A DNA stretch of 37,695 nucleotides from Alphaproteobacteria bacterium (GTDB lineage: Bacteria > Pseudomonadota > Alphaproteobacteria > RF32 > CAG-239): assembly GCA_016288295.1 (NCBI GenBank), contig JAEEYV010000041.1, positions 1 to 37,695 of the forward strand. The letters run 5' to 3'. Positions 1 to 7,860 of this stretch are shown here, piece by piece. Each line of letters opens with the position of its first letter. Position 1 is the first letter of the stretch. The position numbers and the translations under genes were made by a program. The notes beneath the pieces are model-generated. The model had not been told where the DNA came from. It saw only the letters and a list, made by a program, of their open reading frames with translations, and did not search any database.

Positions 1-119
1 AGCAGTGCAAAGCACTGAAGCCAAGATTCCTTGACGCACGGACGCGTCGCGCCATGCGAGGAATGACTTTTTAAATCCTAAAAACAACTGTCATCGCTCC
101 AAAAGCGTAAGTCTTTTGG
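1..119. repeat. Copy A of a 119-nt direct repeat (copy B at 1324-1442)
   Basis: Bases 1-119 align without gaps to 1324-1442 with four mismatches by eye. The block holds the right-hand end of the palindromic element (to base 67, ending CGAGGAATGAC), an A/T-rich linker and a hairpin arm starting TGTCATCGCTCC. In this copy the right arm of that hairpin is disrupted after CTTTTGG, so only part of the stem can form. The left part of the element lies outside the window. The DNA is non-coding. Confidence 0.9.
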
Positions 120-147
120 TCAAGCGATCTTCAAATTTTAAAAAGCT

Positions 148-179
148 AAACCCCTCGCTTTATACAAAGCGAGGGGTTT
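148..179 (-). terminator. Rho-independent terminator after the first small membrane protein gene
   Basis: A perfect 14-bp stem (AAACCCCTCGCTTT with its complement) closes a 4-nt loop, 7 nt beyond the stop codon of the minus-strand gene at 187-600. The minus strand runs into T-rich sequence after the stem. The hairpin is identical base for base to the one at 1485-1516 behind an unrelated gene. Confidence 0.8.
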
Positions 180-186
180 GGCAAGG

Positions 187-600
187 TCAGTAACTATATG
201 CATCTCGCACCCATATCGAACCGACATAACAAATCAGCACGACAAACAGCGGGATTGCAGCAACAATAACACAAATGTTAAGATTCCAACTCCAACAGTC
301 AACTCCGGAATATCCCAAACACCAGCAATACCCTATCGCTGCCATCATTGGAAGACAATACTTTTCAGCTCTTTCCTTGTCACAAATTGCCCAGAACAAA
401 GACAGAACTAGCACTGCTATGTCTATGTACAACACAACTTCCAAAGGCTTCGGCACTTGCATACCATTTGCCAATTGTTCAATCGGCACCATAAACATCA
501 TACATGCTAACAGTGCTCCAACAAACAGTGCGATACAATAAAGAATCACACCGACACACCGTACATCATTAATAAAAATCTCTAATTTACCCATAATCAT
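187..600 (-). CDS. Small four-span membrane protein, paralogue of the next gene
   Basis: The protein is 137 residues with about four hydrophobic segments (roughly residues 14-38, 54-73, 82-98 and 105-128) and no signal peptide. I recognise no family. Its start (KLEIFINDVRCVG followed by a hydrophobic helix) aligns with YKIIERDLRNVG of the neighbouring gene at 723-1133, and length and topology match, so the two are paralogues. Start could be the first ATG or the second, two codons later; neither has a clear Shine-Dalgarno. A good promoter lies at 634-661 and a terminator at 148-179, so it is probably a single-gene transcript. Function unknown. Confidence 0.7.
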   Translation of the reverse strand: MIMGKLEIFINDVRCVGVILYCIALFVGALLACMMFMVPIEQLANGMQVPKPLEVVLYIDIAVLVLSLFWAICDKERAEKYCLPMMAAIGYCWCLGYSGVDCWSWNLNICVIVAAIPLFVVLICYVGSIWVRDAYSY

Positions 601-633
601 TAATATTATAACGTTAATAATAAAATTTTTTGC

Positions 634-661
634 ACTATATCATCTTTTGACAAAATGTCAA
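634..661 (-). promoter_or_regulatory. Predicted sigma-70-type promoter of the 187-600 gene
   Basis: On the minus strand TTGACA is followed by a 16-nt spacer and TATAGT, about 34 nt before the first ATG. The -35 region is part of a palindrome, TTGACA-TTT-TGTCAA, which could be an operator. The same arrangement precedes the paralogue. Confidence 0.6.
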
Positions 662-678
662 CATAGTTCCTCTAATAC

Positions 679-716
679 AGAAAGCACCTTGCCTCTTACA
701 AGACAAGGTGCTTTCT
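679..716 (-). terminator. Rho-independent terminator after the second small membrane protein gene
   Basis: A 13-bp stem, AGAAAGCACCTTG with its complement, encloses a 12-nt loop a few bases past the minus-strand stop codon at 723-725. It differs in sequence from the two terminators associated with the repeats. Confidence 0.75.
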
Positions 717-722
717 GCTACT

Positions 723-1133
723 TCATTTTCCGGCTCTCTTTTTCACTAATTCTTTATAGTAATACGATAAAATCAGGACAATCTCTGTAGTTGTAGCAAT
801 CAAAGATATATATGTACATACAATCTCCAGAATAGGTTCGTAACTGCACAACAATACCGATGAAAATGCTGTACAGGCGAGGATCAACAAAGGAACATTA
901 TAGTCCAAGAAAGGTAATTGCACATCTTCTTTACTATCATACATCCAACTCACCCCCAAGAATGCCAAGGCAATAATTCCTACCGGTCCTGCCACTATCT
1001 CACCAATTTGTAGTGCTAACGGCACATTGCGGGCATCGTGTAATGATGCAACAAACAATACAACAATTGCAATAACCAAGATAGTCCTGCCTACATTACG
1101 CAAATCGCGTTCAATAATTTTATACTCTTCCAT
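723..1133 (-). CDS. Small four-span membrane protein, paralogue of the previous gene
   Basis: From the chosen start (MEEYKIIERDL) the protein is 136 residues with about four hydrophobic stretches and a short basic tail (KELVKKRAGK). The ORF track starts 20 codons earlier, but that start overlaps the predicted promoter at 1165-1193, so the ATG at 1131-1133 is preferred. The N-terminal segment and topology match the 187-600 product, and the upstream regions of both genes are also alike, so a gene plus promoter was duplicated and then diverged. Function is unknown; no motif is recognised. Confidence 0.7.
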   Translation of the reverse strand: MEEYKIIERDLRNVGRTILVIAIVVLFVASLHDARNVPLALQIGEIVAGPVGIIALAFLGVSWMYDSKEDVQLPFLDYNVPLLILACTAFSSVLLCSYEPILEIVCTYISLIATTTEIVLILSYYYKELVKKRAGK

Positions 1134-1164
1134 AATAAGATATGTTAATAATAAATTTTGCTCT

Positions 1165-1193
1165 ACTCTATCACTTTTTGTCAAAAATGTCAA
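1165..1193 (-). promoter_or_regulatory. Predicted sigma-70-type promoter of the 723-1133 gene
   Basis: The minus strand shows TTGACA, a 17-nt spacer and TAGAGT about 32 nt before the chosen ATG. Sequence around it resembles the promoter of the paralogue, including a second TTGnCA-like half-site just inside the -35 box. Confidence 0.6.
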
Positions 1194-1261
1194 TATTTAA
1201 TAACCACCCCTAACTTTTGTTCAAACCAATTGTAAACCTCGATTTTGCTAAAAAATAATTT

Positions 1262-1390
1262 GTCATCCCTCGATTTTGCCTGCAAAATCGTCCAGGGATC
1301 TACAAATTTTTTAAGAATATTGAAGCAGTGCAAAGCACTGAAGCCAAGATTCCTTGACGCACAGACGCACCGCGCCATGCGAGGAATGAC
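1262..1390. repeat. Palindromic MITE-like element, complete copy
   Basis: The 129-nt unit begins GTCATCCCTCG and ends CGAGGAATGAC, an imperfect terminal inverted repeat. Inside are further small palindromes: CGATTTTGC-CT-GCAAAATCG near the left end and CAGTGC-AAA-GCACTG in the middle. There is no credible coding sequence; the 62-residue ORF track entry across it is incidental. It sits in the 408-nt gene-free stretch 1134-1541, which otherwise holds the promoter, the hairpin and the terminator listed separately. The right part is repeated at 1-67. Whether it mobilises is inference. Confidence 0.75.
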
Positions 1391-1442
1391 TTTTTAAATC
1401 CTAAAAACAACTGTCATCGCTCCAAAAGCATAAGTCTTTTGG
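1324..1442. repeat. Copy B of the 119-nt direct repeat
   Basis: This block matches bases 1-119 with four mismatches and no gaps. It overlaps the right part of the palindromic element (1262-1390) and most of the hairpin at 1412-1452. Both copies are followed a few tens of bases later by the same terminator hairpin. Confidence 0.9.
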
Positions 1443-1452
1443 AGCGATGACA
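1412..1452. other. Perfect 17-bp hairpin, function unknown
   Basis: TGTCATCGCTCCAAAAG pairs perfectly with its complement across a 7-nt loop. There is no T-run directly after the stem on either strand, so it is not an obvious intrinsic terminator. The equivalent hairpin in copy A is damaged in its right arm. It could be a small repeat of its own, an RNA-stabilising structure or a protein binding site. Confidence 0.6.
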
Positions 1453-1484
1453 TTTATTATTACCCAAACAATACTTTAAAAGCC

Positions 1485-1516
1485 AAACCCCTCGCTTTAT
1501 ACAAAGCGAGGGGTTT
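1485..1516 (-). terminator. nifJ: Rho-independent terminator after the PFOR gene
   Basis: The 14-bp stem with 4-nt loop is identical to the hairpin at 148-179 and lies 25 nt past the PFOR stop codon. The minus strand continues into a moderately T-rich tract. Confidence 0.75.
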
Positions 1517-1541
1517 ATTTGACCTTAGGTCAGGTTGCAGA

Positions 1542-4500
1542 CTACTCTGCAACCTCAACCTTATACTCAGCCATATGCTCTAACAGGTTACGCTTTTCTT
1601 TTGCACCTTCCTGAGCTTTATTAAGCAAGGTCTCATAACGTTCCGGATTTGCCTTATTAACAATCTGGAAACGAGTCTCATTGCCATAGTAGTCAGACAA
1701 CGGACGAGACGGAGCCTTAGAGTCGAGCATCAACGGAGCTTTACCTTCGGCAATATTGTCCGGATTATAACGATACAACGGCCAGCTTCCGCTCTCAACA
1801 GCGGCTTTTTGGTGATCCAAACCGTCGTTCAAGTTAAATCCTTGAGCAATACAGTGGCAATAAGCAATAATCAAAGACGGACCATCATAAGCCTCGGCCT
1901 CATTCATTGCCTTAATCAACTGCATGTCATTGGCACCGGCCGAAACTTGAGCCACATAAACATTACCGTAAGACATAGCAATCATGCCCAAATCTTTTTT
2001 CGGTAAAGCTTTACCTGCGGTTGCAAACTTGGCACTTGCCCCCATCGGAGTAGCCTTTGATTGCTGACCGCCGGTGTTAGAATATACACCTGTATCCATA
2101 ACCAAGATATTGATGTTCTTGCCTGAAGCAATAGCATGATCCAAACCGCCGAAGCCGATATCATAGGCCCAGCCGTCGCCGCCCAAAATCCACAAAGATT
2201 TCTTAATCAGGTAGTCAGCCAGTTTATCCAAATGTTTGGCTTCTTCAGTATCAATCTTAGCCAAAGCTGCACGCAACTCTTTAACATTGTCGCGTTGAGC
2301 ATCAATCTCAACATCATTAGACTGCGGGTTACTCAAAATCTTGTCAGCAACTGCTCCGACTTTGTCTTTCAAACCTTCCAACAAAGTTTTTGCAAAAGCT
2401 GTCTGCTGGTCGATAGAAAATCTCATGCCCAAACCGAACTCGGCATTATCTTCAAACAAAGAGTTTGACCACGCCGGACCATGACCTTTTTCGTCTTTGG
2501 CATAAGGAGTTGTCGGCAGGTTGCCGGAATAAATAGAAGAACAACCTGTAGCATTGGCAACAACCATTCTGTCACCGAATAACTGGGTCAACAACTTGAC
2601 ATAAGGTGTTTCACCGCAGCCGGCACAAGCACCCGAAAACTCAAACAAAGGTTGAATCATCTGAGTGGTCTTCGGCATATTTTTAACAACTTCGGTACGT
2701 TTTACATAAGGCAAAGTTTCAAAGAATTTCCAGTTTGCAACTTCGGCTTCAATATGGTTTTCAATATGATCCATATTGATAGCTTTCTTTGCCGGGTCTT
2801 CCTTATTCTTTGCCGGGCAAGCTGAAGTACAAATACCGCAACCGGTGCAGTCTTCTGCCGAAATCTGCAGAATAAACTTCTTGCCGGCAAATTCTTTACC
2901 CTTATATTCAGCGGTCTTCAAAGTTGCCGGAGCATTTTTCAACTGCTCATCATCAGCAACTTTCATTCTGATAACACCGTGCGGGCAAACCAAAGAGCAT
3001 TTACCGCATTGGATACAAACGCTCGGATCCCAAACCGGAATTTCGGTTGCAATACAACGTTTCTCATATTGAGTTGTTCCTGTCGGCCATGTTCCGTCAA
3101 CAACTTCTCCAAAAGCAGAAACTGGCAACTGATCACCACGGTCGGCAATCAACTCAGCAGTCAGCTTCTTTACGAATTCCGGAGCATTGGCCGGAACCGG
3201 AGCTTGGCGGTTGAATGTTGAAGTAACATGGTCAGGATATTTAACCTCATGCAAATGAGCCAGAGAAGCATCAACAGCGGCAAAGTTCTTTTGAACAATG
3301 GCATCGCCTTTTTTGCTGTAGGTCTTCTTAATTGCATTCTTAATTTGAGTAATAGCCTCATCTTTCGGCAAAATATTAGAAATTGCAAAGAAGCAGGCTT
3401 GCATAATGGTATTAATGCGTTGTCCCATACCGGTTTCGCGAGCAACTTCGACAGCATTAATGGTATAGAACTTGAGCTTCTTAGAAATAATTTGTTCCTG
3501 AACTTCTTTCGGCAAATGATTCCAAACTTCTTCAGCACTGTACGGTGCATTCAGCAAGAAAGTCGCGCCTTGCTTAGCAATTTTCAAAATATCCACTTTG
3601 TTCATAAACGGGAACTGGTGGCAAGCAACAAAATCAGCCTTATTAATCAAATATGCCGATTTGATCGGATTATCCGAAAAACGCAAGTGCGAAGTTGTCA
3701 TTGAACCTGATTTACGGCTATCATAAACAAAATATCCTTGCCCGTATTTTCCGGCATCTTCAGCAATAATCTTAATTGAGTTCTTGTTTGCGCCAACAGT
3801 TCCGTCCGCACCCAAACCGAAGAATACGGCACGAACAACATCTTTAGGCTCCGTATCAATACTGCTATCATCAAACGGCAAAGATGTTTTATTAACATCA
3901 TCGGTAATACCGACAGAAAAACCATTAATCGGCTTAGCCGCAAAACCGTTATCATAAACAGCTTTGACCATACCCGGAGTAAATTCTTTTGAAGACAACC
4001 CGTAACGGCCACCGACAATCTTCGGCATATTAGCAATTTTGCCGTTAGCAAAGGCCTGTGACAAAGTAGCCACAACATCCAAGTACAAAGGTTCACCGGT
4101 AGAACCCGATTCTTTAGTTCTATCAAGTACCGAAACAACTTTAACGCTTGCCGGCAATACTTTTAAGAACGATTCTTCCGGGAACGGACGATACAAATGA
4201 ACCTTCATAACGCCTAATTTTGCACCTTCAGCATTCAAATAATCAATGGTCTCTTCAACTGTCTCCGCTCCTGAACCCATAATTACAATAACTTGTTCGG
4301 CATCATTAGCACCATGATAGTCAACAACATGATATTGACGACCTGAAATTTTAGCAAACTTATCCATTTCTTCCTGAACAATGCCTTCAACCTTTTTATA
4401 ATAAGGGTTAGAAGCTTCTCTGCCTTGGAAGAACACATCCGGATTTTGAGCCGTACCGCGAACAACCGGAGCTTCCGGGCGCAGAGCATGCTTAGCGTTG

Positions 4501-5108
4501 AATGTATAATCAACACCTTTAAGCATAGCTCTCAAATCATCGTCAGAAAGCAATTTAATTTTTTTGATTTCGTGTGAGGTGCGGAAACCGTCAAAGAAGT
4601 GCATAAATGGAACACGCGCACGCAAAGTAGAAGTTTGAGCAATTGCAGCCATGTCATGAGCTTCTTGAACAGAATTAGAGGCAAGCATTGCAAAACCTGT
4701 TTGGCGGCAACCCATAACGTCTGTATGATCTCCGAAAATTGACAAAGCATGATAGGCCAGTGAACGAGCCGCGACATGCATAACAAACGGAGACAATTCA
4801 CCGGCAATCTTATACATATTCGGAATCATCAGCAACAAACCTTGCGAAGCAGTAAAGGTCGTGGTCAAAGCACCGGCTTGAATAGAACCATGACAAGCAC
4901 CGGCGGCACCGGCTTCAGACTGCATTTCCTGAACTTCAGGAACAACGCCCCAAATATTTTTTTGCTGAGCAGCAGACCATGCATCAGCCCATTCCCCCAT
5001 CGGAGAAGATGGAGTAATCGGGTAAATAACGCATACCTCATTCATACGATGGGCAACCGAAGCGGCCGCTTCGTTACCATCCATCATTTTCATTTTTACT
5101 TCTGACAT
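1542..5108 (-). CDS. nifJ: Pyruvate:ferredoxin (flavodoxin) oxidoreductase, single-chain
   Basis: This enzyme oxidises pyruvate and CoA to acetyl-CoA and CO2, passing electrons to ferredoxin or flavodoxin in the cytoplasm. At 1188 residues it is the full single-subunit form. In order: N-terminal pyrimidine-binding domain with YPITPSSPMGEW (about 29-40); CoA/transketolase-like middle; a two-cluster ferredoxin insert with CIQCGKCSLVCP (about 695) and CTGCGICTSACP (about 755); the proximal cluster motif CAGCGETPY (about 830); and the thiamine-pyrophosphate domain with GDGWAYDIGFGGLDHA and the GVYSNTGGQ Mg2+/TPP motif (about 975-1015). A later CHC (about 1085) can supply the remaining cluster cysteine. 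The start has AAGGA upstream. It appears monocistronic with its own terminator. Its presence indicates anaerobic or fermentative pyruvate metabolism. Confidence 0.98.
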   Translation of the reverse strand: MSEVKMKMMDGNEAAASVAHRMNEVCVIYPITPSSPMGEWADAWSAAQQKNIWGVVPEVQEMQSEAGAAGACHGSIQAGALTTTFTASQGLLLMIPNMYKIAGELSPFVMHVAARSLAYHALSIFGDHTDVMGCRQTGFAMLASNSVQEAHDMAAIAQTSTLRARVPFMHFFDGFRTSHEIKKIKLLSDDDLRAMLKGVDYTFNAKHALRPEAPVVRGTAQNPDVFFQGREASNPYYKKVEGIVQEEMDKFAKISGRQYHVVDYHGANDAEQVIVIMGSGAETVEETIDYLNAEGAKLGVMKVHLYRPFPEESFLKVLPASVKVVSVLDRTKESGSTGEPLYLDVVATLSQAFANGKIANMPKIVGGRYGLSSKEFTPGMVKAVYDNGFAAKPINGFSVGITDDVNKTSLPFDDSSIDTEPKDVVRAVFFGLGADGTVGANKNSIKIIAEDAGKYGQGYFVYDSRKSGSMTTSHLRFSDNPIKSAYLINKADFVACHQFPFMNKVDILKIAKQGATFLLNAPYSAEEVWNHLPKEVQEQIISKKLKFYTINAVEVARETGMGQRINTIMQACFFAISNILPKDEAITQIKNAIKKTYSKKGDAIVQKNFAAVDASLAHLHEVKYPDHVTSTFNRQAPVPANAPEFVKKLTAELIADRGDQLPVSAFGEVVDGTWPTGTTQYEKRCIATEIPVWDPSVCIQCGKCSLVCPHGVIRMKVADDEQLKNAPATLKTAEYKGKEFAGKKFILQISAEDCTGCGICTSACPAKNKEDPAKKAINMDHIENHIEAEVANWKFFETLPYVKRTEVVKNMPKTTQMIQPLFEFSGACAGCGETPYVKLLTQLFGDRMVVANATGCSSIYSGNLPTTPYAKDEKGHGPAWSNSLFEDNAEFGLGMRFSIDQQTAFAKTLLEGLKDKVGAVADKILSNPQSNDVEIDAQRDNVKELRAALAKIDTEEAKHLDKLADYLIKKSLWILGGDGWAYDIGFGGLDHAIASGKNINILVMDTGVYSNTGGQQSKATPMGASAKFATAGKALPKKDLGMIAMSYGNVYVAQVSAGANDMQLIKAMNEAEAYDGPSLIIAYCHCIAQGFNLNDGLDHQKAAVESGSWPLYRYNPDNIAEGKAPLMLDSKAPSRPLSDYYGNETRFQIVNKANPERYETLLNKAQEGAKEKRNLLEHMAEYKVEVAE

Positions 5109-5274
5109 TTCATATCCTTAATTAAGTTATTCAACATAGAAAAAATTTTCTGCCCGCTATATACCACGGAGAGATTCAAAAATCCACCAAAAAAGTGTTT
5201 TTTTCCATTACATTCTGTTTAATCTAACTTTAATCTTTTATTTTTATAATATCCAAAAAACAAAGGAGAGAAAT

Positions 5275-5565
5275 ATGCTTAAAAAGATTACCATTACTAG
5301 CTTTGCCATAGCTTTGACCGCTTGTTCACTTTTTGGAAACGACGAAGGCAAAACCCCGCAAACCAAAATAGGACAACTTAACAGCTGTATGTTTAACAAG
5401 GTTTATGATATGAAAGCCGCCGGCACATTATTTCAATCAGGCACATGGACAACTTCTCGGTCAATTTTGACCGCTTGCGAAAAAGAACTTAATGTTCCCG
5501 GAAGTTCTATTAACGAAACTCAAAGCATGAACATTGTCGGTAGCCTTATTGAATCGCTCAAATAA
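5275..5565 (+). CDS. Small predicted lipoprotein, unknown function
   Basis: The 96-residue product has a lipoprotein signal: KK start, a short hydrophobic core and the lipobox LTAC at about residues 14-17, so it should be lipid-anchored in the envelope. The mature part is about 80 residues, polar, with two further cysteines that could form a disulphide. I recognise no family. A strong Shine-Dalgarno (AAAGGAGAG) sits 5-6 nt before the ATG, and a possible -10 box TATAAT lies at 5245-5250, without a convincing -35. The trmN6-like gene starts 12 nt downstream, so the two are likely co-transcribed. Confidence 0.75.
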   Translation: MLKKITITSFAIALTACSLFGNDEGKTPQTKIGQLNSCMFNKVYDMKAAGTLFQSGTWTTSRSILTACEKELNVPGSSINETQSMNIVGSLIESLK

Positions 5566-5577
5566 GGATAGCTGCCC

Positions 5578-6306
5578 ATGCCGGAATATACTAATGATTA
5601 TCTGCTTGATAAACAGATAAAGATTTTTCAGCCGACAAACGGTTATCGAGCCTCAAGCGATGCTGTACTTTTGTCGTCTGCCGTACAAAAAATAAAATCC
5701 GGAGAACAAATTTTAGATCTTGGCTCTGGAACCGGAGCCATCTCTCTTTGTTTGGCACATCGTTTTCCCAATGCCATTATTAGCGGCTTTGAAATTCAGA
5801 CCGAACTTGTTAAACTATCCAACATGAGCGCAAAAGCCAATGGGTTTGACAATTTGAAATATATCAATTGCGACTTAAGAAAAGCTGACACATCGTGGTT
5901 TGGCAACTTTGATCATGTTATAACCAACCCACCCTATGCACTCGATGATATGCCTTCCCCCAATAAAAGCAAGGCCACGGCTCATAATTTTGAAAACTTT
6001 GATTTGACCGAATGGTTAAAACTTGCACTCAAGTGCTTACGCGCTCAGGGGCGAATTTATATCATTAATCGAGCTGAGGCAATTGATGAAATTTTATCAA
6101 CTCTTTACGGACATTGCGGTTCAATCACTATCGTTCCGCTCTGTTCTAAAAGTGGGCAAAATGCCAAGCGTGTACTGATAACTGCCCGTAAAGGAATACA
6201 CACCCCTACTCGCATTTTGCCACCGCTGATCATACATAAAGCCGACGGGACTTACACAGCAAAGGCTCAAAAAATTTTGCGTGGCGGGCAAAGTCTATTT
6301 GACTAG
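5578..6306 (+). CDS. TrmN6-like tRNA1(Val) adenine-37 N6-methyltransferase
   Basis: A class I SAM-dependent methyltransferase of 242 residues. The SAM-binding motif I is ILDLGSGTGAISLCLA (about 45-60), an acidic residue after the next strand is in GFEIQ, and the amino-methylating catalytic motif NPPY is at about 117-120, followed by a substrate-loop-like region. This arrangement and length fit the TrmN6/YfiC family, which methylates N6 of A37 in tRNA1(Val). The exact tRNA target is by family only; a related N6-adenine methyltransferase is possible. The stop codon overlaps that of the convergent gene inside a shared CTAG. Confidence 0.8.
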   Translation: MPEYTNDYLLDKQIKIFQPTNGYRASSDAVLLSSAVQKIKSGEQILDLGSGTGAISLCLAHRFPNAIISGFEIQTELVKLSNMSAKANGFDNLKYINCDLRKADTSWFGNFDHVITNPPYALDDMPSPNKSKATAHNFENFDLTEWLKLALKCLRAQGRIYIINRAEAIDEILSTLYGHCGSITIVPLCSKSGQNAKRVLITARKGIHTPTRILPPLIIHKADGTYTAKAQKILRGGQSLFD

Positions 6307-6872
6307 TTACCACTATAAAACATTAAGTTATTTTCACCCTGTGATTGAGCTCTTTGCAAGGCAATAATTGCCTTTTCTACCAAACCTTTTGCTCTTATAT
6401 CCTCACCATCATAAATACTGGCTCCCATACTTGTTACCAGACGTTCATTGTTTTTAAGCGGGGTCCGAAAAATTGTACGTACCCGTGCCAATTCTAAGTT
6501 AATCTCTTCATTTGTATTGAGTCTTGGCATCATCAACCAAAAAGTATAGCGAATTCCTCTTGCTAGTGTATAATTAGACGGCAAATAAATTTTCATACGC
6601 ACTGCCACTTCACGAATAATATCATTTGGATTCTCAAAAAGATTAAGATTTTCGACATTAATCCCTAAAACCACAATTTTATCACGCTTGACACGTACAT
6701 CTTTATGACTTTCGTAGTTTATTGCCGTCTGTAAACGATCTTCAAACAAATAATAACTCACCAAACCGCTTGTATCATCATACATACATGCCGTATCCTC
6801 ATGTCTTGCCTTGCGAAGTTCGTTTGTAACTTCTCCTCTATGATTTAAGCCTGTTTTTTCCTCATCAGCCAT
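6303..6872 (-). CDS. Degenerate GGDEF-domain protein
   Basis: The fold signature is GGDEF: DTSGLVSYYLFEDRL (the usual DxLTGLxNRRxFxxxL), a strand IVVLGINVENLNLF, then VTSMGASIYDG and a tail AIIALQRAQSQGENNLMFYS that matches the AlxxAKxxGxNxxxxY end. The active-site loop is gone: where RxGGDEF is expected there is RGIRYTFWLMMP. A diguanylate cyclase activity is therefore unlikely; the domain may bind a nucleotide, sense, or serve as a protein-interaction module. I chose the ATG at 6872 (189 residues) because GGAGG precedes it by 5 nt; the ORF track's start at 6914 gives 203 residues with a poorer site. It follows rpoH by about 60 nt on the same strand. Confidence 0.75.
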   Translation of the reverse strand: MADEEKTGLNHRGEVTNELRKARHEDTACMYDDTSGLVSYYLFEDRLQTAINYESHKDVRVKRDKIVVLGINVENLNLFENPNDIIREVAVRMKIYLPSNYTLARGIRYTFWLMMPRLNTNEEINLELARVRTIFRTPLKNNERLVTSMGASIYDGEDIRAKGLVEKAIIALQRAQSQGENNLMFYSGN

Positions 6873-6933
6873 AACTGCCTCCATTATTGTTATGTCAATA
6901 ATATTGGCACTCATTTTTCAAAAACAACCTCAA

Positions 6934-7803
6934 CTATTGCATTATATTATTCCGAATTTTACGTATAGAATTGAGTTCAATCTGCCTTACACGTTCCTTT
7001 GAAATAGAATAATATTTACTCAAATCTTCCAAAGTTATTGCTTTTTCACACAATCTTCTCTTGAACAAAATATCTTTTTCTCTCGGATTAAGACATTTCC
7101 ACGCTTCATTAAACAAAATTTTGCGCTGACTCATAATTTCGTTACGACTTATAACCTCCTCTTGATTAGGCTTGCTATCAGCAATAAAATCCATCAATTC
7201 CCCACTACCATCAGATTCGCTATCAAGTTGTACATTAAGAGAACCGTCATGTGACTTAAGCCTTGTATTCATATCTGTCACGTCCTGCTCGCTTACATCT
7301 AAAGCTTTTGCTATTGTGTACAGTATTTCATGCGACATTTCTCTGTCATCTGTCAATTTAAGCTGATTTTTCATTTTACGTAAATTAAAAAACAATTTTT
7401 TTTGCGCCGCTGTAGTACCGATTTTAACCAACGACCATGAATTTAAAACATATTTTTGTACTGCAGCCCTAATCCACCACAAAGCGTAAGTTGAAAACCT
7501 AAACCCCTTATCCGGATCAAATTTATCAATTGCATACAACAACCCTATGTTCCCTTCAGATATCATTTCCGACATCGGCAATCCATATCCCTTAAACTTT
7601 GACACCACTTTAACCACCAACCTCAAATGCGAGGTTATTAACTTATACGAAACTCTTTTATCTTTTGTTTTAATATATTCTTTGGCCAAAGCATATTCTT
7701 CTTCCGGTGTTAAAATCGGAAAACGCCTGATGTTTTGCAAATATCTGGTTAAATTGACTTCTGGAGAAAAATCTTCCAATCCGCACAAAACATCTTCATC
7801 CAT
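6934..7803 (-). CDS. rpoH: RNA polymerase sigma factor RpoH (sigma-32 type)
   Basis: A 289-residue group of the sigma-70 family directing RNA polymerase to heat-shock promoters. Region 1.2/2 begins NLTRYLQNIRRFPILTPEEE; region 2 contains FDPDKGFRFSTYALWWIRA; the RpoH box is recognisable in SLVKIGTTAAQKKLFFNLR, which is diagnostic for RpoH against RpoD. Region 4.2 is a helix-turn-helix, LEDLSKYYSISKERVRQIE, near the C-terminus. Length is normal. The Shine-Dalgarno AGGAGGTG is excellent. It lies 57 nt after rluD and upstream of a degenerate GGDEF gene, so the three may be one transcript. Confidence 0.95.
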   Translation of the reverse strand: MDEDVLCGLEDFSPEVNLTRYLQNIRRFPILTPEEEYALAKEYIKTKDKRVSYKLITSHLRLVVKVVSKFKGYGLPMSEMISEGNIGLLYAIDKFDPDKGFRFSTYALWWIRAAVQKYVLNSWSLVKIGTTAAQKKLFFNLRKMKNQLKLTDDREMSHEILYTIAKALDVSEQDVTDMNTRLKSHDGSLNVQLDSESDGSGELMDFIADSKPNQEEVISRNEIMSQRKILFNEAWKCLNPREKDILFKRRLCEKAITLEDLSKYYSISKERVRQIELNSIRKIRNNIMQ

Positions 7804-7860
7804 TTTAACACCTCCTGTTATTTTTTATGCAACAGAAAGGATATATAAAATGATTTTACT

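Noticed and set aside
1190-1378. 62-residue minus-strand ORF across the palindromic element
   Set aside because: It lies almost wholly in repeat DNA, has no ribosome-binding site and encodes no recognisable protein.
1-1541. CRISPR array
   Set aside because: There are only two repeat copies about 1.3 kb apart with genes between, not regular short repeats and spacers.
3228-3704. 158-residue plus-strand ORF and other long ORFs within nifJ
   Set aside because: They overlap a single continuous PFOR frame with all motifs; they are out-of-frame shadows.
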